Part shown: positions 59,328 to 64,000 of the stretch, piece by piece | How the letters are laid out: the number at the start of each line of letters is the position of its first letter | Position numbering within the stretch: position 1 is the first letter of the stretch | Assembly (NCBI RefSeq): GCF_031954525.1 | Contig: NZ_CP134867.1 | Span: 124,001 to 188,000 of the forward strand | DNA from: Dyella sp. BiH032 | GTDB taxonomy: Bacteria; Pseudomonadota; Gammaproteobacteria; Xanthomonadales; Rhodanobacteraceae | Direction of reading: 5' to 3' | Length of the DNA: 64,000 nucleotides | Notes under the pieces: generated by a model | Told to the model about the DNA's origin: nothing | The model's input: the letters and a program-made list of their open reading frames with translations, nothing else | The model's database searches: none | Made by a program: the position numbers and the translations under genes

Positions 59328-60908
59328 ATGGAACAGCCGCGCCACTATCGACTCCTCGACCTGCATGTCGACCTCGCTCGCCAGCACGTGATGCGCGATG
59401 GCGAGCCGCTCGACGTGCAGGGGCTGAGCTTCCAGCTGCTGGCCTGCCTGCTGCGGCACGGCGACGCAGTAGTGGATTTCGACACGCTGATGACCGAAGT
59501 CTGGGCGCCGGCGGTGGTCAACGAGGAGACCGTCACCCAGCGCGTGAAGCTGCTGCGCCAATCGCTGGGCGACGATGGGCGCAATCCACGCTATATCCGC
59601 TCGGTACGCGGCCGCGGCTATCAGTTGTGCGAACCGCCCCAGGTCGCCGAAGCGCTGATCGCGGATGAGCCGGCAGTCCGGCAACGTTGGCCCGGCGTAT
59701 GGGCGATCGGGCTGGGTGTGCTGGTCCTCGCGACGGCAGGTGGCGCGTGGTGGTGGCATCGCGCGTCGGTGGACGCTGGTCGCGTCGACCCCGAACGGAC
59801 GTTGTTGAACCGTGCGATGTATTACGCGGGCATCGGCCAGAAGGACAACAACGAGCGCGCGATCAACCTCTATCAGCAGCTGCTGGCGCGCGCGCCAGGC
59901 AACGCGCCGGCCCACGTCGGCCTGAGCCGCGCGTATAGCGCGCGCGTCTGTCTCTACAACTTCCCTTACGAATGGGCACGGCGCGCGCAGGACGAGGCGG
60001 AGGCGGTGCTGCGGACCGAACCCGGCAACGCCGCGGCCTGGGCCGCGCTGGGTTATGCGCACGATTGCAGCGGCGAGTTGAGCCAGGCGCTGCGCGCCTA
60101 TGAGAAGGCCGTGGCGCTGGATCCGAAGGACGACGCCACGCGCGCATCGGCGGCCTATCTCTATCAGGAACAGGGCCGGCTGGCCGATGCGTTGCGCGCC
60201 AACCTGGACATGCGCGGCGATCCGGCGCGGGTGCGTTTCCGCGACGTGCAGATCGCGCGCGAACTGGAGCTGCTGGGTTTCGAGGAAGCGGCGGAACGGC
60301 GTTTTCGCGAGAGCTTCCAGCTCTATCCCGACAGCGTGTTCTCCAACATCGCCTGGCCGCGCCATCTCTTTCTGCAGGGGCGTTTCGAGGACGCGCGCAC
60401 GGCGCTGGACCAGGCCCTTGCGCGCAACACGCCGCATGTGGACCTGTACCTGCTGGCCGGCGAACTGGCCTTGTTGCGCGGCGATCGTGCCGCGGCCCAT
60501 CTCGCGTTCGCGCAGGCGCAGCAGCTGCGCCCGCAGATGAGCCTGCCCGGGACGCTGGCGGCGCTCTATGCCGACACGCCGCCGGCACCGGCCTGGCTGG
60601 ACGGGCGCATCGCCGAGCTGAGCAAGCAGTTCGACGCGGGCGCGGGCTTTCCCGTCGACCGGCTCGAACTAGCCTTGCTGCAGGATGCCCGCGGGCGACG
60701 CACCGATGCGCTGCGCAGCGTGGCCGACGCGGTGCGGGAGGGCTACAGCGACCGCTTCTATCTGCAGACTTCGCCGCTGCTGCGCGGGCTGGCGGGCGAA
60801 CCCGCCTATGCCGAGGCCATCGATGCGCTGAGCCGGCGCGTCGCCGCGCTGCGCGCGCAGGTGCTCGCGGCCGACTGGCGGCCCGCGGACCTGCGCGAGG
60901 CCCGCTGA
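59328..60908 (+). CDS. CadC-like membrane transcription regulator with TPRs
   Basis: A 526-residue protein: an N-terminal OmpR-type winged helix (about 1-105: DVQGLSFQLLACLLRHGDA, NEETVTQRVKLLRQSLGDD, SVRGRGYQLC), a transmembrane helix (about 124-145) and a periplasmic TPR region. The TPR-like repeats include NAAAWAALGYAHDCSGELSQ, ALDPKDDATRASAAYLYQEQ and RFEDARTALDQALA. This is the layout of ToxR/CadC-type one-component regulators that sense periplasmic cues. No target genes are evident nearby. Confidence 0.88.
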   Translation: MEQPRHYRLLDLHVDLARQHVMRDGEPLDVQGLSFQLLACLLRHGDAVVDFDTLMTEVWAPAVVNEETVTQRVKLLRQSLGDDGRNPRYIRSVRGRGYQLCEPPQVAEALIADEPAVRQRWPGVWAIGLGVLVLATAGGAWWWHRASVDAGRVDPERTLLNRAMYYAGIGQKDNNERAINLYQQLLARAPGNAPAHVGLSRAYSARVCLYNFPYEWARRAQDEAEAVLRTEPGNAAAWAALGYAHDCSGELSQALRAYEKAVALDPKDDATRASAAYLYQEQGRLADALRANLDMRGDPARVRFRDVQIARELELLGFEEAAERRFRESFQLYPDSVFSNIAWPRHLFLQGRFEDARTALDQALARNTPHVDLYLLAGELALLRGDRAAAHLAFAQAQQLRPQMSLPGTLAALYADTPPAPAWLDGRIAELSKQFDAGAGFPVDRLELALLQDARGRRTDALRSVADAVREGYSDRFYLQTSPLLRGLAGEPAYAEAIDALSRRVAALRAQVLAADWRPADLREAR

Positions 60909-60919
60909 TCGGCATTACT

Positions 60920-62047
60920 TCACTTCGGGGCGAACGCCTTCAGCACGTAATCGCGCAGGATTTCCTGCGACTGCGGATGGGCATAGCGCTGGTTGTAGGC
61001 CGTACTGGTGACCACGGCGACCAGCCGTCGCGATGGAATCACGAAGACGTAGTTGCCGCCGTTGCCGCCCATCGCCCACACCGGCTCGTCGATGCCGGTC
61101 ACGGGCTTGCGGAAGCACCACCACAGATAGCCGTAGTCCGCATCCTCGCGCGCCTGCGCGTGCACGGCGAGCATGGCGCGGATCCATGCGGCGGAAATCA
61201 CCTGCTTCCCGCGCCAGCGGCCTTCCTCCAGGGCCAGTTCGCCGAGCTTGGCCAGGTCGCGGCTGCGATAGCGCGTGCCGCCGCCGCCCATGCCGATGCC
61301 GAGCGGCGAAGCGTTCCATTGCGCGCGGTCGATGCCCAGCGATTTCTCCAGCGCTTCGGCGGCGAAGCGCGACAGCGGCATGCGTGCGGCGCGCTCCACG
61401 ACCGCGCCGGCGACGAAGGCGCCCGCCGTGCAGTAGGCGAACGCGCGCCCGTGCGGGCTGTCCGCCGGCTTCGTCATCCACGGGGCGAAGCCCTTGATGG
61501 GGAGGTCCAGCGCGAACTGCAGCCAGTCCTCGGTGACGTACATGCGTTCCTCGTTGCCCGAGGAGAACTCGTTCTCGTCGTTGCATTCCCACAGGGAACT
61601 CATGGTGAGCAAGTCTTCCAGCGTGATCGCCTGCTTGCGCGGGTCCGGGTGTTGCACGGGCTGCTTGTCGGGAAAGAAGCCGTAGACCTTCGCTTGCGCG
61701 CCCGGGATCAGGCCCCGATCGATGGCCGCGCCGACCAACAGCGCGGTGACGCTTTTGCTGGCCGAGCGCACGTCGTTGAGGCGGTCGGCATCGCTGCCGT
61801 TGAAGTAGCGCTCGTAGGCCAGCTTGCCGTCGCGCGCGACGAGGACACTGGTGATGCCCTTGTAGCTGCCGTCGGCGATCTTCGCCTCCAGCGCATCGAG
61901 CCGCGCGGTATCCGCGTGCGCGGCCCGGGCGTCGGCGACCGGCCAACCGTCGTCCCGCGTGACGGGCGGTCGGTAGTCGGCGGCGACCAGCGGAAGGGCC
62001 GCGGCGAGCAGCAAGGCGGCGGTGAGGGAACGGCGGGTGCGATGCAT
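60920..62047 (-). CDS. Beta-lactamase-family serine hydrolase
   Basis: A 375-residue exported protein with a signal peptide (cleavage near LVAADYRP). The penicillin-binding-type SxxK is S95-A-S-K98 in SASKSVTAL, with YCTAGA at the second motif position and GGNGGNYVFVIPSR toward the end. This class C/esterase-like group contains peptidases, esterases and amidases; resistance is not implied. The ATG at 62047 follows GGAGC; a longer frame to 62176 is open. Confidence 0.9.
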   Translation of the reverse strand: MHRTRRSLTAALLLAAALPLVAADYRPPVTRDDGWPVADARAAHADTARLDALEAKIADGSYKGITSVLVARDGKLAYERYFNGSDADRLNDVRSASKSVTALLVGAAIDRGLIPGAQAKVYGFFPDKQPVQHPDPRKQAITLEDLLTMSSLWECNDENEFSSGNEERMYVTEDWLQFALDLPIKGFAPWMTKPADSPHGRAFAYCTAGAFVAGAVVERAARMPLSRFAAEALEKSLGIDRAQWNASPLGIGMGGGGTRYRSRDLAKLGELALEEGRWRGKQVISAAWIRAMLAVHAQAREDADYGYLWWCFRKPVTGIDEPVWAMGGNGGNYVFVIPSRRLVAVVTSTAYNQRYAHPQSQEILRDYVLKAFAPK

Positions 62048-62217
62048 CGATGAGCTCCGTGACGGGTGTGCCGGGAGTTCATCGGAGGGAAGAATGAAGC
62101 GCCGGAAAGGCGAATGAAGAATAGTGAAGGCCTTGCGGCTCAGGGGGTTGCGCGGGTCGGCGTGGAGAGCCCCCATTAGGGAGGTCGGGTTGCGGAGGAC
62201 GCGCTTCGCTCCGTAGA

Positions 62218-62254
62218 CCCCCTCACCCCAGCCCTCTCCCCAAAGGGGAGAGGG
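62218..62254. repeat. CCCTCTCCCC/GGGGAGAGGG hairpin repeat
   Basis: A perfect 10-bp stem (62232-62241 / 62245-62254) with an AAA loop preceded by CCCTCACCCCAG. It lies 17 bp after the LysR stop and may terminate that gene. Confidence 0.7.
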
Positions 62255-62270
62255 AGTTAATGGTGTGCCG

Positions 62271-63233
62271 TCAGGCCGTCATGCGTTGCGGGGGTTGTTC
62301 CGCCTTCTCGGCGGGAACCGGCAGCTTTTTGTATCCGGGTTCATTGGTGCGATCGAACAACTCGCGCACCCATTCGATGAACGCCTGCACGCGGGCGGAG
62401 AGATGCTTCTTCTGCGGATAGACGATCCACACCGGCTTGCCGGTGGAGATGGTGTCGGTCATCACCAGTTCGAGCATGCCTTTGTCGAGCATGCAGCAGA
62501 CCAGCATGTGCGGCGCCTGGGTGATGCCGAGGCCGGCGGCGGCGGCCTGGATCACCGATTCGCCGTCGTTGATCAGCAGGTGCGCATCGATGTCCACGCT
62601 GACCTGGCCGCTGGGCGTCTCGAATTGCCACTGGCGCGGACGGCCGTTGGGATAGACGTAGTTGATGCAGCGGTGTTGCTTGAGGTCTTCGATGCTGCGC
62701 GGCGCGCCGTACTTGGCCAGATAGTCCGGCGAGGCGCAGACCACGTTGCGCAGATAACCGATCTTGCGGGCGATCAGGCTGGAATCTTCCAATTCGCCCA
62801 CGCGGATGGCGCAATCGATGCCTTCTTCATTGAGATCGGCCGGGCTGTCGCTCATGGACAGTTCCAGGCGGATATCCGGGTAGCGGCGCTCGAATTCGTC
62901 CAGGCGGGGAATGACCGCCGCCCGCCCTACGGCCAGCGAGATGCCTACGCGGAGCCTGCCCGTCGGCTTGCGGTTGGCGTAGTTCAGGGCCTCGGTGGCC
63001 TCGGCCAGATCGGCGAGGATTTCCTTGCAACGCGAGTGGAACGCGGCCCCATCGTCGGTCAATCGCAGCGAACGTGTCGATCGGAACAGCAGGCGGGCAC
63101 CGAGCCGTTCCTCCAGGCGGGACACGGCCCGGCTCACGCCGGACGGGGTCATGCCCAGCTGCGCGGCGGCGGCGGCGAAACTCTTGGCCTCGACTACCCG
63201 GACGAAGGCCGATATTGCGGCGAAGTCTTCCAT
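62271..63233 (-). CDS. LysR family regulator
   Basis: A 320-residue LTTR: N-terminal HTH (FAAISAFVRVVEAKSFAAAAAQLGMTPSGVSRAVSRLEERLG) and effector domain with GRLRVGISLAVGRAAVIPRL and EEGIDCAIRVGELEDSSL. It belongs to the DsdC/GcvA-like LTTRs common in proteobacteria. It is divergent from an RND efflux adaptor (142 bp between starts) and probably regulates that pump. Confidence 0.92.
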   Translation of the reverse strand: MEDFAAISAFVRVVEAKSFAAAAAQLGMTPSGVSRAVSRLEERLGARLLFRSTRSLRLTDDGAAFHSRCKEILADLAEATEALNYANRKPTGRLRVGISLAVGRAAVIPRLDEFERRYPDIRLELSMSDSPADLNEEGIDCAIRVGELEDSSLIARKIGYLRNVVCASPDYLAKYGAPRSIEDLKQHRCINYVYPNGRPRQWQFETPSGQVSVDIDAHLLINDGESVIQAAAAGLGITQAPHMLVCCMLDKGMLELVMTDTISTGKPVWIVYPQKKHLSARVQAFIEWVRELFDRTNEPGYKKLPVPAEKAEQPPQRMTA

Positions 63234-63375
63234 AGGGACGATTCTCTGCTGATTCGTGACTCGGCGTCACTACTGCATTGCACAAGAAAGGGATTTTCTA
63301 TACCGGAAGGTACACCTATTCTCTCGCGCCTCGAACGGTTTGAACGAATCGGTTCACTAATTCTCGGAGCGCATC

Positions 63376-64000
63376 ATGAAGAAACGATGGATCTTCGCCA
63401 CCCTCGCCGTGGTTGCCGTGGCCGGCAGCTGGGCGGTGCTCGGCAGCCGCGGCGAAACTCATGCCCAGGCCGCCGCCGGCGGACCGCCGGAAGTGACCGT
63501 CGCCCAGGTGCTGGTCCGCCCGGTCAGCGATTCCAACGAGTTCACCGGCCGCCTGCAGGCGGTAGACACCATCCAGCTGCGGCCCCGCGTGAACGGCTAT
63601 GTCGACTCGGTGCATTTCACCGAAGGCGCCATGGTCAAGAAGGGCCAGCTGCTGTTCCGCATCGATCCGCGTCCCTATCAGGCTGAAGTGGATCGTCTGC
63701 AGGCCAATCTCAACCAGGCCCGCTCGGAATTGAACCTGGCCGAGGCCAATGCGGCCCGCGGCCAGCGGCTGCTGGAGCAGCACGCCATCTCCCGCGAGGA
63801 AGGCGACCGCCTGACCACTGCGGCGCAGAGCGCGAAGGCCCAGCTGGCCTCGACCGGCGCGGCGCTGGAGGCGGCCAAGCTCAACCTGGGCTTCACCGAG
63901 GTGCGCGCGCCGATCGACGGCCGCGTCAGCAATGCCCTGGTCACCCCCGGCAACCTGGTCACTAGCAACGACGTGCTGACCAGCGTGGTCAGCGTGAACC
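63376..64000 (+). CDS. RND efflux periplasmic adaptor (partial)
   Basis: The first 208 residues of a membrane-fusion protein (AcrA/MexA type); the gene runs past the window end. It has an N-terminal hydrophobic segment (RWIFATLAVVAVAGSWAVLG), a beta-barrel start (PEVTVAQVLVRPVSDSNEFTGRL), the lipoyl half-motif (TIQLRPRVNGYVDSVHFTEGAMVKKGQLLFRID) and a coiled-coil hairpin. GGAG precedes the ATG. RND pump and outer-membrane partner genes presumably follow outside the window. The divergent LysR gene is its likely regulator. Confidence 0.93.
   Translation, partial: MKKRWIFATLAVVAVAGSWAVLGSRGETHAQAAAGGPPEVTVAQVLVRPVSDSNEFTGRLQAVDTIQLRPRVNGYVDSVHFTEGAMVKKGQLLFRIDPRPYQAEVDRLQANLNQARSELNLAEANAARGQRLLEQHAISREEGDRLTTAAQSAKAQLASTGAALEAAKLNLGFTEVRAPIDGRVSNALVTPGNLVTSNDVLTSVVSVN

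Noticed and set aside
60920..62047. Beta-lactamase resistance gene
   Set aside because: The SxxK is present but the second and third motifs differ from true class C enzymes; the family is mostly esterases and peptidases.
1..64000. CRISPR array, tRNA, rRNA, integrase or transposase
   Set aside because: No regularly spaced repeats, cloverleaf sequence or recombinase motif was seen on reading either strand; a tRNA-scan could not be run.

Overview
The window looks like a chromosomal segment of a high-GC gammaproteobacterium of the order Xanthomonadales, most likely the Rhodanobacteraceae (Dyella / Luteibacter / Frateuria / Rhodanobacter type). This is inferred from gene order (coaBC-dut-long algC with divergent radC; argS followed by a SPOR protein; divergent speA/speE), from protein flavour and from a GC content that looks like the mid-60s by eye. 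No 16S rRNA, tRNA, CRISPR array, IS element or phage was seen.

Layout. 0-8 kb is housekeeping: the start of an AmpG-like permease, exonuclease III, a GNAT enzyme, pyrE, a DUF4124 protein, the membrane-anchored phosphomanno/phosphoglucomutase, dut, coaBC and radC. 8-19 kb holds argS, a SPOR-domain protein, a 3-hydroxyisobutyrate-dehydrogenase-like enzyme, a patatin (DUF3734 type) beside 3-hydroxybutyrate dehydrogenase, and the speA/speE pair. 19-28 kb holds a ParA-like ATPase, sixA, yceI, a phospholipase D lipoprotein, a TonB-like protein behind fadI, an unrecognised protein and a PAS-GGDEF-EAL regulator. 28-31 kb is an ntrB-ntrC-GNAT operon; tandem NtrC-like sites abut ntrB. They match the sigma-54 promoter with distal NtrC half-sites upstream of glnA at 55.8 kb, so the nitrogen regulator and a classical target lie in the same window.

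31.1-32.4 kb is the most unusual locus: a split borosin-type RiPP pair. A tetrapyrrole-methylase-fold enzyme carries the exact Tyr/Arg/Tyr/Tyr spacing of borosin peptide-backbone N-methyltransferases. It is followed by an 86-residue precursor-like peptide with a helical N-terminal half, an acidic linker and a short C-terminal tail. A TPR-TM-GGDEF protein starts 18 bp later and a TonB-dependent receptor follows.

37.5-44.6 kb is a lower-GC RHS polymorphic-toxin locus. A 1941-residue exported RHS shell ends in seven fibronectin-III-like repeats instead of the usual core and toxin. The RHS core plus toxin tip is a separate exported protein with its own signal peptide, and a DUF7336-like candidate immunity gene follows it.

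45-54 kb holds a GH3 beta-glucosidase, a class I amidotransferase, three AraC regulators, a NepI-like efflux pump and an FAD monooxygenase. 54-64 kb holds glnA, a LysR/GST divergent pair, a repeat-rich gap, uppP, a CadC-like membrane regulator with TPRs, a serine hydrolase, and a LysR regulator divergent from the start of an RND efflux adaptor that runs off the end.
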